Positions 14,567 to 27,405 of a stretch of DNA of 64,000 nt are shown here, one piece after another. Each line of letters begins with the position of its first letter. The first letter of the stretch is position 1. This DNA comes from Microglena sp. YARC. Lineage: Eukaryota > Chlorophyta > Chlorophyceae > Chlamydomonadales > Chlamydomonadaceae. The notes beneath the pieces were generated by a model, which was given only the letters and a program-made list of their open reading frames with translations, was not told where the DNA came from and did not search any database. A program made the position numbers and the translations under genes. The stretch spans positions 112,949,172 to 113,013,171 of the forward strand of contig CM039462.1 in assembly GCA_022414725.1 (NCBI GenBank), written 5' to 3'.

Positions 14567-14754
14567 CTTGTCATCAAAGATTGCCTCAGGAAATCTTGCC
14601 AAGGCAGCCAGCCTCACCCTCTCCCACTCCTCATCCTCGATCTCTTCATCACTGTAGATCTTCCTACGAACCTTAGAAAAGCGGTCTGACACACAAAGGA
14701 GCTTCACCATGTCTACCACCATGTCGTTCTTTTGTGTGTAGATCATATTCAGGA
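14567..14754 (-). CDS. TTLL exon: post-catalytic segment
   Basis: The acceptor is TTTGCAG at 14755-14761 and the donor is GTGGGT from 14566. The 188 bp enter in phase 1 and leave in phase 0. The peptide runs [20 protein letters not shown], then [16 protein letters not shown], an acidic stretch, and [16 protein letters not shown]. The position just after the LLEVN motif and the VDMVK segment match the TTL region following the metal-binding site. Its 3' two-thirds seed the 144-bp satellite. Confidence 0.85.
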
Positions 14755-15243
14755 CTGCAAACATGGAATGTGGTAATTATTGTTTTCAGCCGTATACCAG
14801 CGTATACATTAAACAAAAATGAACCAACTCCAGAATCCTGGTGCTCTACTGCCAACGAGGTTTATATAGTTTGTGTGTATATCATCTTCAGGACTGCAAA
14901 CATGGAATGTAGCAGTGATCGATTTTAGCCGTATACAACATAATAGGAATTGAATAACTTCCGGGATCATAATAGAAATTGAATAAATTCCTGGTGCCTT
15001 ACTGCCAACGAGGGTTTATATATTTAGCAAATCTGTATATGGTATATAACAACTAATCAAGATATACTTATAGGGCTACTGGTATCTCACACACAATGAT
15101 ATTAATTTGTGCTTTATTAAGGTATATACATTTACACACTTTGTGCGTGTATACATTTACACACTTTCGGCACATGCACCATGTTCTACCACTGCCTCAA
15201 GCACCTGCATTGGTAAATACACGCCACCGTAAGCAAGTGTGTG

Positions 15244-15274
<31 letters not shown>

Positions 15275-16065
15275 GTGTGTATGTGTGTGCATACATGTGT
15301 GTGTGTGCATGAGTGTGTGACCAACTCCTCAGGTGCATCTGGAGGGAACTCGGCAGTAAAGTGTATACATTTGTATTCATTTGTGCTTTATACATGTATA
15401 TATATTTATATAAAAAGGTAATGATAACGCCTGGTGGGGCGTAGTGTTAAGGGAGCCCGTCGTACGCGGGTGGCGAGCAGTCTCCTGCCTCAACTGGACA
15501 AGCTACCAGCGCGGTTGACGACGACCTGCAACGTCAAGAGCGACCGAAGGGGGAGTTGAACCCCCGACTCTTCATCCTTAAGCGATCTGGTCTACCACTA
15601 GACCATTGTATATCACTGAGAGGGGCTATATATTTATGTCCTTCATACAGCACTAATGATCATCACCCATCTTGAGGATCCTGGTGCTCTACTACCAGTG
15701 AGGGTTTAGGGTTTATATAGACAGCAATACATGATACATCATAAACAAATAGATAAGATATCATAAGAGAGCTACCGATATCTCACACATAATTACATTC
15801 ACCGACCTTCGGGATTCGGGTGCTCTACTGCCAGTGAGGGTTTACATAGTGAGCACCCGGTCAGCACAACTGTATATGGTATACAAAATATATATATATG
15901 ATATCATTAGAGGGCTACCGGTATCTCACACATAATTACATCACCCACCTTCGGGATCCTGATGCTCTACTGCCAGTGAGGGTTAATATAGTGAGCACAA
16001 CTAAATAAGACATCATTATAGGGTTACTGGCATCAAACACACAATTATTCTAATTTGTGCTGTAT

Positions 16066-16123
<58 letters not shown>

Positions 16124-19100
16124 TATATATACATGTATATAATTTATACAGCACTCATGATCATTACCCACCTTCGGGATCCTGGTGCTCTACTGCCAGT
16201 GAGGGGGTTGAGTTGACTTCCAAGAGCCAGGGTCTGCAGACAGAGTAGAGGATTGTTTGTTTGCTTGTTTGCTTGGGGTCCTCACTCCACATTTATGCAT
16301 GTGTGTAGGTGTATGTGTGTAGGTGTATGTGTGTGTGTGTGTTGTGGTAGAGGGGAGAATATGTGTGGTGGGGGAGGGGTGGTGTGGTGGGGGAGGAGGC
16401 CAGGGGAGAGGAGGTGGGCGTGTATGTGTAGAGGTTTCTTTGTTTGTTTCGTGGTGTCTTTGTGCGCTTTTTGAGGTTGATTGGAGCTGAGCAGAATAGT
16501 GTGAAAACAATTGAAGTGCCCCCCTCCCACATGCACATATTCCAGTGGAAATGCACATATTCCAGTGGAAATGCACATATACCAGTGGAAATGCACATAT
16601 TCCAGTGGAAATGCACATATTCCAGTGGAAATGTACATATTCCAGTGGAAATGTACATATTCCAGTGAAAATGTACATATACCAGTGGAAATGTACATAT
16701 ACCAGTGGAAATGTACATATTCCAGTGGAAATGTACATATTCCAGTGGAAATGTACATATTCCAGTGGAATGTACATATTCCAGTGGAAATGTACATATT
16801 CCAATGGAAATGCACATATTCAAGTGGAAATGCACATATTCAAGTGGAAATGTGTGTATCTTGCACATAGCACCTTGATCATTCGAGGTTGGGCAAGTTC
16901 ATTTCGCTTAATTGGCTATCCTGGACTGTTGCAAAATATGACATCTGCGTATATGTATGTATACACAGTGAAACGTGTATAGTATACACATGTATACACA
17001 TTTAAATGTGTTTATTATACATACTAGCATCTGAGCCCGTCGTACCGACGGGAGGACCCCCGTGGCCACGTCAGCGACAGGTCTCGGAAAATCGAGATCC
17101 GAAACCAAGAAACCAAAAGCCCAACTGCCTGGGCCAAAAGCGGCTAAACCCGTGACGGACAGCGCGCTATTATATATAGGATATATATACGCATTTAAAT
17201 GTGTATGTTATACACACATATGCACATTGAAATGTGTACGTTATATGCATGCATACCCATTGCAATGTGTTAATTATACACATATGTACACATTGAAATA
17301 TGTTTATTATACACATATATACACATTGAAATATGTTTATTATACATATGTATACACATTGAAATGTGTTTATTACACACATATATGCATTGAAATGTGT
17401 ATGTTATACACATACATACAAATTGAAATGTGTATGTTATATACATATTCCGTTATATACATATACACATACATACGCATTGCAACTGATTATGATTACT
17501 TGAGGGTAGGCAACAGTGTTTTTCTTACGACGACGCGTCGCCACTCCGTCGCCCCCTTGTCGTCCCTGGGCGACGTAGTGGGGTCTGGCTAAATTAGCCA
17601 GAATGGGCCTTCTGTCGTCCACTGTGCTACGGAAGACCATTGGCCAAATCGAAAGTCGAGCGATGTGAAGACGAAAGTCGAGCTTTATAAACGCTGGCCT
17701 GTTCAAAGTCGTCACCTGGACTTGTCGATACCAATATGCAATAACGAAATGCCTACTGGGCAACAGTGCTTTTTTTTTCAAATCTAAAAGTGGGTTTCTT
17801 CTAGCTTTATGGTTTTAGGCCTCCTCCAGAGACAGCGTTTTAATGCTTCCTGTAGCTTTTTGTAGCTTTTTAGGGTTTTCCTCCAGGGACAGCGTTTTAA
17901 TGCTTCCTGTAGCTTTTTGTAGCTTTTTAGGGTTTTTCTCCAGGGACAGCGTTTTAATGCTTCCTGTAGCTTTATGTAGCTTTTTAGGGTTTTCCTCCAG
18001 GGATAGCGTTTTAATTTATCACTATTTGGCTACCTCTGTAACATAAATACACCTATGCCCTAACTCCAAGGTAATAGCATTCGCAAGCTGAGCTCCCCCC
18101 CCCACCCACCCACCCACCCACCCACACCCACACATACCCCCCACCCCCCACCCACACCCACACCCACACATACCCCCCCACACCCACCCCTTCACCCACC
18201 CACACCCCACTCACACCCACACATACCCCCCACCCCCCCCACCCACACATACATACCCACCCCCACCCACCCCACACACATACCCCCCCACCTACACACC
18301 CACCCCCTCCCTCCACCACGCATCCTTGAGGGTGATAGCATTCCCAAGCAGATATCTCATTCCCCTCCACCCGTCACCTGTACTGGTCGTCCACCATAAA
18401 GTCAAGCCCCAGCGATTCAAACGTTGAGTTGGGAGGGGTTCTCATCTTTTCTGCCTCTGCCTCCAGACGGGATCCCCCAGATTCACCATGTTGTCCGTTT
18501 GTCCGATCGACGACCGAGACGAAGCCTGACACGTCAGCCAACTGTTTCGTAACTAAATGGCTCAAGTCCGCTCCATTGCCACCTGTCATTCCGATAGCCA
18601 ACACTCTCCGCCAATTTTTTGCGTGGCTTGCGACGCTGCCTAGGACTTGTCGTTTTAGGCAAAGATATACACCATACACCCCAGTATGCATGCATATGGA
18701 AGGACCGGCAAAGCATATGATGTTGACCAAAGGCGAGTATTATATCATACAAATTGCGTCATAGGGTACTGAATATAAGTAGTAACTTTAGCCTAGACAG
18801 ACTGCCGGCATCAAATGATATCATATGATTGCATGATGTCATATTGCCGTTCCCTATGCATGTGCCCTAATCCATATGATCACCTATACTGGTCGTCCAC
18901 CATGAAGTCAAGCCCCATCAGCTCGAACGTTGAGTTGGGAGGGGTCCTCATCTTCTCTGCCTCTGCCCTCAGGCTTGGTAGGGTTGCCGCATACGTGAGC
19001 GCCACATTCTGCTGCAGTTTACTGGTGGTGGTGATGGTGATGGTGTGTGTGTGTTTGGGTGTGTGTGTGTGTGGGGGGGGGGGGGGGAGAAGCAAGATAG

Positions 19101-22100
19101 TTTTTGCATGTTCAAATAACTGAACGAATGAACATAAAGACACTCAGACATGGCCTGAAACAGGTAAACACATTATGCTTTCAAGTTAGGTAGAGTTGTT
19201 GTGTACGGGAGAGCCACATTAAGTGGCAGTTGACTGGTGGTGGTAGTGGCGGTGGTGGTGGTGGTAATGGTGGTGGTGGTGCGGTGGTGGTGGGGGGGGG
19301 AAGCAAGAGGGGTTTTGCATGTTCAAATAACTGAACGAATGAACAGAAACACACTGAGACATGGCCTGAAACAGACAAACACATTATGCTCTCAGGCTTG
19401 GGAGGGGTGCCGCATACGTGAGCACCACATTCTGTCGCAGTTGACTGGTGGTGGTGGTGGTAATGGTGGTGGTGGTGGGGGGGGAAGCAAGAGGGTTTTT
19501 GCATGTTCAAATAACTGATCGAATTCTGTTGAAGTTGACAGGTGTACGTGAGAGCCACATTCTGTTGAATCCTGTTGAAGTTGACAGGTGTACGTGAGAG
19601 CCACATTCTGTTGAATTCTGTTGAAGTTGACAGGTGTACGTGAGAGCCACATTCTGTTGAATTCTGTTGAAGTTGACAGGTGTACGTGAGAGCCACATTC
19701 TGTTGAATTCTGTTGAAGTTGACAGGTGTACGTGATAGCCACATTCTGTTGAATTCTGTTGAAGTTGATCAGTGGGGAAGCGGCAAGAGGGTGATGACAG
19801 GTAAGACTGACTGAATTGACAAACACGCGCATACGTGAGCGCCACATTCTGCTGTAGTTGACTGTTAGGGGAACGCAGCAAGAGGGGGATGACAAGTTAG
19901 ACTGACTGAATTCACAAACACACACGTACGTGAGCGCCACATTCTGCTGCAGTTGACTGTTAGGGGAACGCAGCAAGAGGGGGATGACAAGTTAGACTGA
20001 CTGAATTCACAAACACACACGTACGTGAGCGCCACATTCTGCTGCAGTTGACTGTTAGGGGAACGCAGCAAGAGGGGGATGACAAGTTAGACTGACTGAA
20101 TTCACAAACACACACGTACGTGAGCGCCACATTCTGCTGCAGTTGACTGTTAGGGGAACGCAGCAAGAGGGGGAGGACAAGTTAGACTGACTGAATTCAC
20201 AAACACACTCGTACGTGAGCGCCACATTCTGCTGCAGTTGACTGTTAGGGGAACGCAGCAAGAGGGGGATGACAAGTTAGACTGACTGAATTCACAAACA
20301 CACACATACGTGAGCGCCACATTCTGCTGCAGTTGGCTGAAAGGGTGAAAGTAAGAGCAAGAGGGGGATGACAGGTTAGACTGACTGAATTTACAAACAC
20401 ACACGTACGTGAGCGCCACATTCTACTGCAGTTGACTGAAAGGGGGAAAGCAGTGGGTGGAAGTGGGTGGGTGGGTGGGTGGGTGGGTGAGAGGCAGCAA
20501 GGAGCTGTGGATGGGTGGAAGCAGCAAGAGGGGTTTGAATTTGAAGTAACTAAACACACATACACACAGACTCACAGGCACATGCGCACAAGCTCACAGA
20601 CAGACACAGGTCAAGTCAGAGATGCAGGCGGAGGGCAGGGAGAGACAGAGAGACAAGTACACAAGTACAAACAGGTATCACCTGTACATGGCGTTGAGGC
20701 GGGATCCAGAGGCAGACACAGAGGCAGAGCAGGGTCAGTGCAAAGATACAAGTACACACCCCAGAGCAGGGTCAGGGCAGAGAAAGCAGTACACACCCCA
20801 GAGCAGGGTCAGGGCAAAGATACAAGTACACACCCCAGAGCAGGGTCAGGGCAGAGAAAGCAGTACACACACCAGAGCAGGGTCAGGGCAAAGATACAAG
20901 TACACACCCCAGAGCAGGGTCAGGGCAGAGAAAGCAGTACACACCCCAGAGCAGGGTCAGGGCAAAGATACAAGTACACACCCCAGCGCAGGGTCAGGGC
21001 AGGGAAAGCAGTACAAACAGGCCTCACCTGTACATGGCGTTGTAGCAGTCATGCCCAATATGGTCTCGGAGCTGTTGCAAGGGTCAGGGCAGGGAAAGCA
21101 GTACACACAGGCCTCACCTGTACATGGCGTTGTAGCAGTCATGCCCAATATGGTCTCGGAGCTGTTGCAAGGGTCAGGGCAGGGAAAGCAGTACAAACAG
21201 GCCTCACCTGTACATGGCGTTGTAGCAGTCATGCCCAATATGGTCTCGGAGCTGTTGCAAGGGTCAGGGCAGGGAAAGCAGTACACACAGGCCTCACCTG
21301 TACATGGCGTTGTAGCAGTCATGCCCAATATGGTCTCGGAGCTGTTGCAAGGGTCAGGGCAGGGAAAGCAGTACAAACAGGCCTCACCTGTACATGGCGT
21401 TGTAGCAGTCATGCCCAATATGGTCTCGGAGCTGTTGCAAGGGTCAGGGCAGGGAAAGCAGTACACACAGGCCTCACCTGTACATGGCGTTGTAGCAGTC
21501 ATGCCCAATATGGTCTCGGAGCTGTTGCAAGAGTCAGGGCAGGGAAAGCAGTACACACAGGCCTCACCTGTACATGGCGTTGTAGCAGTCATGCCCAATA
21601 TGGTCTCGGAGCTGTTGCAAGGTCCACACCGTCCCATTCATGTTGAGCGCATAATTCGTGATGTGGCCCTGTTGTGCGCGGGAAATGGTGCAAAAATCAA
21701 TGTGGTATTCAAAAGTTCTTTACATTGTACTTTGTCAATATTACATAGAGCTCGGTCCTATTCTGGTCTGCTTGGAGCAGTAGCTTCTAGGCAGCTCCCT
21801 GCTACATCCATTCATGTTGAGCGCATAATTCGTGATGTGGCCCTGTTGTGCGTTGGGATGTGTTGCATAATTGCGTTTTCGCGTTGTGTTACGTTGTGTT
21901 GCGCTTTGTCTTGTCTTGTGTTACGATGCGCTGTGTTGCGTTGAGGGGAATGGTGTCAACAATTAATTTGACATCCAAAAGTTCTTTATATTGTCCATTG
22001 TCAATACTACATAGAGCTCGGTGCTATTCTTATCAGCTACAAACAGTAGCTTCTAGGCAGCTCCCTGCTACATCCATTCACGTTGAGCGCATAATTCGTG

Positions 22101-25100
22101 ATGTGGCCCTGTTGTGCGTGGCTAAGGGTTTGTACAATCAATGCGATATTCACAAGTTCATTATATTGCACATTGTCAATATTACATAGAGCTCGGTGCT
22201 ATTCTTATCAGCTACAAACAGTAGCTTCTAGGAAGCTCCCTGCTACATCCATTCATGTCCGACCCATTATTCGTGATGTGGCCCTGTTGTGCGCGGGGAA
22301 TGGTCTTGACAATCAATTTGCGATTCACAAGTTTTTTATATTGTGAATTTTAGTAGCAGCCCGTTCTCTACCGCCGTAAGATGGGGCTCCCTTAATACCA
22401 AGCCCCACCCAGCGTTATCATTACATTGTCCATGTTACATAGAGCTCAGTGCTATTCTTATCGGCTAGGAGCAGTAACTCTCTAGACAGCTCCCTGCTAC
22501 ATCCATTCATGTTCAGTGCATAATTCGTGATGTGGCCCTTTCGTGCAAGGGGAATGGTGTGTAAAATTAATGTGATATTCAAAAGTTCTTTATATTGTGC
22601 ATTGTAAATATTGCATACAGCTGAGTACTATTGGTTCCTGCTAGGAGCAGCAGCTTCTAGGCAGCTCCCTGCTACATCCATTCATGGCTAGCGCATAATT
22701 TGCGAGGTGGCTCTGTTGTGCGTGGGGAATGGCGTAAACAATAAATGTGACATTCAGAAGGTCTTTATATTGTACATCGTCAATATTACAGAGCTCAGTG
22801 CTATTTTTTAGCGGAGCAGCAGCTTCTAGGCAGCTCAAAACTGCATCCCTTCATGTGCGGCGCATTATTAGGATTTATGATGAAGGTACAAACGTATGGG
22901 GTCATGGCCAAGGACCACTGCCCACACTTGAATGCCAATTCCTACCTACCTACTTATATACCTACCTAACGACCAATCCACCTTCCTACCTACACACAGA
23001 CATACACACACATTAGGCATCACACGACTGCTTACCTGACCAGGGTTCCCCAGACCGTCATCAGCCCTCTTTTCATCATAGCTGTCTCCACTGAACAGAA
23101 CAAGCCCATTCTGGTGGAGGTACACTCGAATGGGGTCATGGTCAATGACTACTGCCCAAACCCGAATGCCAAACTTGCGCCCGTCGACCAAAAGCGGCTT
23201 GTTCACGTACTGCTGGGCGATGACAAAGGGCTTCTCCTGCAAGTTAGTGGGTGGGTGGGCTTGGGGTTGGGCTTGGGGTTGGGCTTGGTGTGGGTCTTGG
23301 TGTGGGTCTTGGTGTGGGGCTTGGTGTGGGTCTTGGTGTGGGTCTTGGTGTGGGTCTTGGTTTGGGTCTTGGTGTGGGTCTTGGTGTGGGTCTTGGTGTG
23401 GGTCTTGGTGTGGGGTTTGGTGTGGGGCTTGGGGTTGGGCTTGGTGTGGGTCTTGGTGTGGGTCTTGGTGTGGGTCTTGGTGTGGGTCTTGGTGTGGGTC
23501 TTGGTGTGGGTCTTGGTGTGGGTCTTGGTGTGGGTCTTGGTGTGGGGCTTGGGTTGGGGTCTCAGTTTGGTGTTGGGGGGCTGCAAGTTAGTGGAAGGGT
23601 GGGGTGGTGGTGTTGGGTCTGAATTTGGTGTTGGGGGCTTGAAAGCTGGTGGGAGGGTGGTGTGGGGGTGGTGGGTATTGACCATGCTTAGGGAACGGCA
23701 ATATGATATTATATGATATCATGTCATCATATGATGACGGCAGTCTGACTTGGCCCAAGTTACGATTTAAATACAATATCATATGAATATATGATGCAAT
23801 TCATATGACATCATACGATATCATACTCGCCTTTGGTCAACATCATATGATGTGCCGGTCCCTAGCCGTGATTGAACAGACACAAACACATACATACATG
23901 GGAGGGCAAGGGGTGAAGGGTGGCCAACAGCCACACGGGAAATGTACTCGTATATATATGTATGACCTTTTCTGATAGCCTAGAATATATATATATATAT
24001 ATATGTATTACCTGTTCTGATTTCTTCTTGCCTTCCTCTCTGTCCTCCAACACCTTCTGATGATGATTCAGCACCTCCTTCAAAGCACGCCGCCGGGGTG
24101 CTATCTTGATTCCCTTCCCTGTAAGCATGGGTGTTGCGGTGTTGGGGAGTTGGGTTGATGCGGTGTTGGGGAGTTATGGAGGCGGAGGTGTTGGGGAAAT
24201 GTTGGGGATGTGCTGGGGAGTTGGGGTGTTGCGGTGTTGGGGAGTTTGGGAGGGGGAGGTGTTGGGGTGATGGGGAAGGGTTGGGAGTTGGGGTGCTGCG
24301 GTGTTGGGAGTTATGGAGGCGGAGGTGTTGGGGAAATGTTGGGGATGTGCTGGGGAGTTGGGGAGTTTGGGAGTTGGGTGTTGCGGTGTTGGGGAGTTTG
24401 GGAGGGGGAGGTGTTGGGGAGGTGTTGGGGTGTTGGGGAGGGGTTGGGGAGTTGGGGTGCTGCGGTGTTGGAATGTTTGGGAGGGGGAGGTGTTGGGGAG
24501 GTGTTGGGTGTTGGGGAGGGGTTGAGGAGTTGGGGTGCTGCGGTGTTTGGGAGTTATGGAGGCGGAAATGTTGGGGAAATGTTGGGGATGTGCTGGGGAG
24601 TTGGGGTGTTGCGGTGTTGGGGAGTTTGGAGGGGAGGTGTTGGGGAGGTGTTGGGGTGTTGGGAGGGGTTGAGGAGTTGGGGTGCTGCGGTGTTTGGGAG
24701 TTATGGAGGCGGAGGTGTTGGAGAAATGTTGGGGATGTGCTGGGGAGATGGAGTGTTGGGGAGGGGTTTGAGGAGTTTGGGAGGGGAGGTGTTGGGGAAA
24801 TGTTGGGGAGGTGTTGGGGAGTTGGGGTGTTGCGGTATTGGGGAGTTTGGGAGGGGAGGTGTTGGGGAGGTGTTGGGGAGGTGTTGGGGTCTTGGGGTGT
24901 TGCGGTGTTGGGGAGTTTGGGAGGGGGAGGTGTTGGGGAGGTGTTGGGGTCTTGGGGTGTTGCGGTGTTGGGGAGTTTGGGAGGGGAGGTGTTGGGGAGG
25001 TGTTGCGTTTTTGGGGAGTGGTAGGGGACTTGGGGAGTGGTTGGGGTGTTGGCAAGGTGGGGAGAGGATGGGGTGCTGTGGTGTTTGGGAGGTGTCGGGG

Positions 25101-26942
25101 CAGTAGGTAGGCAAGTCGTTGGTTCTTGAGTGAGTGAATGAGTGAGTGAGTGATTGAATTAATGATTAAGTGAGCGAATGGGTGAGTGAATGAGTCAGTG
25201 AGTCTGTGAGAAAGTGAGTGAGTGAGTGAGTGAGCCAGTGAATGGGCAATTGAATAAGTGAGTGAATAAATGGGTGAGTGAGTGAGTAAGTGTGTAAGTG
25301 AATCATTCATGTGTTCAGTAAGCTGTTAAGTCGGGTTGGTAGGGCACTATCTTGAGTCCCGTCCCGGGAAGCATGGCTTTGTTAGGGAGGTGTTGGGTGT
25401 TGGGGTGTGTGTGGGGGGGGAGGAGGGCATTACCATATAAGTGTGTCTGTGTGTGTGTGTGGGGGGGGGGTGTTGGGTGTTGGGTGTTGGGTGTTGGGGT
25501 AAAAGGTAAGCAAGCACTTGGCCGGTCAGTGAGTGAGTCAGTGTGAAAGTGAGTGAGAAAAAGAGTGAGTGAATGAGCGAGTGAGTGAGAAATGGAGTGA
25601 GTGAGTGAGTGAGTGAGTGAGTGAGTGAGTGAGTGAGTGAGTGAGTGAGTGAGTGAGTGAGTCAGTGAGAAAGTGAGTGAGAAAGAGAGTGAGTGAATGA
25701 GCGAGTGAGTGAGAAATGGAGTGAGTGAGAAATGGAGTGAGTGAGTGAGTAAGTGAGTGAGTGAGTGAATGAGTGCGTGAGTGAGTCTGCCAGTTTATCA
25801 GTCATTTCTTCAGAAAGCTATTAAGTCGGGTTGGTAGGGCATTATCTTCACTTCCTTTCCTGTAAGCATGCGTTTGTTGAGGAGGTGTTGGGGCAATAGG
25901 TAGGCAAGCTGTTGGTCAGTCAGTGAGTGCGTGAGTGAGTCAGTCAATCTGTCAGTTTATCACTCATTTCTTCAGTAAGCTATGAAGCCAGGTTGGTAGG
26001 GCATTACCTTCATTCCCTTCCCTGGAAGTGTGGGTTGACAGTTGCTGATTCAGTTGGATAGTCAGGGGGTTATTATTCATTTATTATTTTATATATTATT
26101 ATTTATTTATTATATATTTATTATTAAATGGATAGTCAGGGGGGTATTATATATTTATTATTATTATTATATATTATTATTTATTTATTATACATGTATT
26201 ATTAAAATGGATAGTCAGGGGCAGGTCAGGGGATTATTATTTTATTTATTTATTATTATTATTATTATATATTATTATACATTTATTATTAATTTATTAT
26301 TAAAATGGATAGTCAGGGGGTTATTATTTATGTATTATTATATATTATTATATATTTATTATATAATTATGATTAAAATAGATAGTCAGGAGGTTATTAT
26401 TTATTGAATATATTTACTTATATATGTATTATTAATATGGAAAGTCAATAGGTTCTTATTTATTTATTATTATTATGTATTATTGTTTATTGTTTATTGC
26501 TTATATATTTATTATCAGTATATATTACATAAAAAGTATATATGAGCACTGTTTTCTTTTTGGCGGAGACCCCCTTCTGGGGGGAGGGAGCCCCTAGGGC
26601 CACCACCTTGTCCGTTTGTGCGACCCACCACCGTGCGACTGTCAAGAAGAAATACATGTAAGCCAACTGTCTCGTAACTAACAGGCTTTGGGCCGCTCGA
26701 TTCTGTTGACACCTGTCGCTCTAATAACATTCCCTGCAAATTTTAAGCGTCGTTTGCTTGCTTGTTACGCGTCACTTGCTTGTTACGCTTTGCTTCTTTG
26801 TTTTCAAAAAACAGGTCTGGCTGCCAAGGTACTCTTTCTGGTCCAACAACCTCTGCCTCCACTCCATCAGCTTTTTATTTTTATTTGATTAGTTCAAATA
26901 TATTATATATGGGGAACATGGGGTGTTACTATTTACATCATT

Positions 26943-26982
<40 letters not shown>

Positions 26983-27148
26983 GCTTATCATGGTGTTGCG
27001 CTGTTTTAAAAATCCTGGTCTGGCTGCCAGGGTACTCTTTCTGGTCCAACAACTACTGCCTTCACTCCATCAGCTTTTTATTTTTATTAGTTCAAATATA
27101 TTATATATGGGGAACATGGGGTGTTACTATTTACTCAATTTTGTTTTT

Positions 27149-27201
<53 letters not shown>

Positions 27202-27363
27202 GCTTATCATGGTGTTGCGCTGTTTTAAAAATCCTGGTCTGGCTGCCAGGATACTCTTTCTGGTCCAACAACTACTGCCTCCACTCCATCAGCTTTTTTT
27301 ATTTATTATTAGTTTAAATATATGAGGACCATGGGGTGTTACTATTTACTTTGTTGTTGCTGC

Positions 27364-27405
<42 letters not shown>

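Larger units (their letters stand above)
14755..16171 (-). repeat. 3'-edge copies of the LLEVN exon in a TTLL intron
   Basis: Five degenerate copies of the end of exon 16172-16233 plus its GTGGGT donor region occur near 14820-14865, 14980-15020, 15668-15712, 15805-15850 and 15945-15990. Each reads on the plus strand as a variant of CCTGGTGCTCTACTGCCAG followed by TGAGGGTTTA. Words such as GGGCTACTGGTATCTCACAC are shared between the spacers, so whole exon-edge-plus-intron blocks were copied. A (GTAT)n/(GTGT)n tract lies at 15240-15320. Confidence 0.85.

Noticed and set aside
15540..15626. Functional tRNA gene on minus
   Set aside because: A and B boxes are present, but no convincing acceptor stem or anticodon arm. 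It is continuous with a SINE body and flanked by a target duplication.
16510..16870. Periodic [14 protein letters not shown] protein
   Set aside because: A 20-bp minisatellite is open in all three plus frames with the same peptide. No start context or flanking coding sequence.
20432..21944. Frames of 404 and 440 codons on plus
   Set aside because: They run antisense through the HITNYALN 3'-edge array and the 31-bp array. The 90-bp period is a multiple of three, so frames stay open. The minus strand carries the real exon.
24131..25310. Gly/Val/Cys-rich (plus) and Pro/Thr/Ser-rich (minus) frames of 300-380 codons
   Set aside because: Simple consequence of the GTTGGGGAG minisatellite and (GAGT)n.
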